A DNA stretch of 5,920 nt from CAYFKJ01 sp964401845 (GTDB lineage Bacteria > Pseudomonadota > Alphaproteobacteria > UBA2966), in the NCBI GenBank assembly GCA_964401845.1, contig CAYOAD010000229.1:1-5920 (forward strand), in the 5' to 3' direction. Numbering within the stretch: the stretch's first letter is position 1; each line of letters opens with the position of its first letter. Under the pieces are notes generated by a model, which saw only the letters and a program-made list of their open reading frames with translations, made no database searches and was not told the origin of the DNA. Shown piece after piece: positions 5,860 to 5,920 of the stretch. The position numbers were made by a program, and so were the translations under genes.

Positions 5860-5920
5860 ATGGCTGATCTGACCGCGGCCTTGGGCCTCGTTATGGTAAT
5901 AGAGGGTGCGCTCCACGCCC
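5860..5920 (+). CDS. DUF2065 (YjeT-like) small inner-membrane protein, 5' end only
   Basis: ATG 5860 opens a frame reading MADLTAALGLVMVIEGALHA before the window ends. This matches the N-terminus of DUF2065 proteins, roughly 60-70 residues with two membrane helices. E. coli YjeT, for comparison, starts with a segment containing LALALVLVLEGL. The shared pattern is a hydrophobic helix interrupted by a conserved Glu-Gly (residues 15-16 here). The gene lies 70 nt after hflC, the same order as hflK-hflC-yjeT in E. coli and hflK-hflC-DUF2065 in alphaproteobacteria. Its function is not established. The ribosome-binding site is weak (G-rich stretch about 5839-5850). Only 20 codons are visible, so the call rests on a short match plus context. 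Confidence 0.75.
   Translation, partial: MADLTAALGLVMVIEGALHA

Noticed and set aside
1..5920. A novel defence, mobile or biosynthetic system
   Set aside because: Every substantial gene belongs to a known housekeeping family in a familiar order, and no repeats, integrases, toxins or unusual composition were seen.

Overview
The window looks like ordinary chromosome of a GC-rich alphaproteobacterium, possibly near Rhodospirillales. This rests on alphaproteobacterial-type ThyX, DeoD, Mrp/ApbC, HflK and HflC proteins and on the hflK-hflC-DUF2065 gene order. There are no mobile elements, CRISPR repeats, tRNAs or rRNAs, and I see no previously undescribed multi-gene system.

Layout: (1) Positions 1-188 are non-coding and hold the control region of thyX. 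Its main element is a perfect 16-bp palindrome (90-105) that fits the NrdR box, the operator of the deoxyribonucleotide-synthesis repressor. Two weaker matches lie about three helical turns away on either side. A candidate leftward promoter lies at 11-39. (2) thyX (189-1127, +) is followed 4 nt later by deoD (1132-1829, +). deoD is broken by a frameshift best explained by a 10-nt deletion that removes the phosphate-binding arginine. (3) A convergent pair on the minus strand follows: mrp/apbC (3585-2458), then, 17 nt downstream, a YibF-like glutathione S-transferase (2440-1826). The GST and deoD stop codons share the tetranucleotide CTAG. (4) A 243-bp divergent intergenic region (3586-3828) carries overlapping candidate promoters for mrp (leftward) and hflK (rightward). 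(5) hflK (3829-4908) and hflC (4905-5789) overlap by ATGA. They are followed by a 16-bp perfect hairpin and the first 20 codons of a DUF2065/YjeT-type small membrane protein that runs off the right edge.

How the parts fit: ThyX makes dTMP, and DeoD (if it were intact) salvages purine (deoxy)nucleosides, so the left operon concerns nucleotide supply. A NrdR operator there would tie thymidylate synthesis to the ribonucleotide reductase regulon. Mrp/ApbC carries Fe-S clusters, and the GST probably handles thiol or electrophile chemistry. HflK and HflC form the membrane cage around the FtsH protease, and the DUF2065 protein is their usual neighbour. The points most worth checking are the NrdR-like operator, the deoD deletion, and a promoter-like sequence shared by the two leftward promoter candidates.
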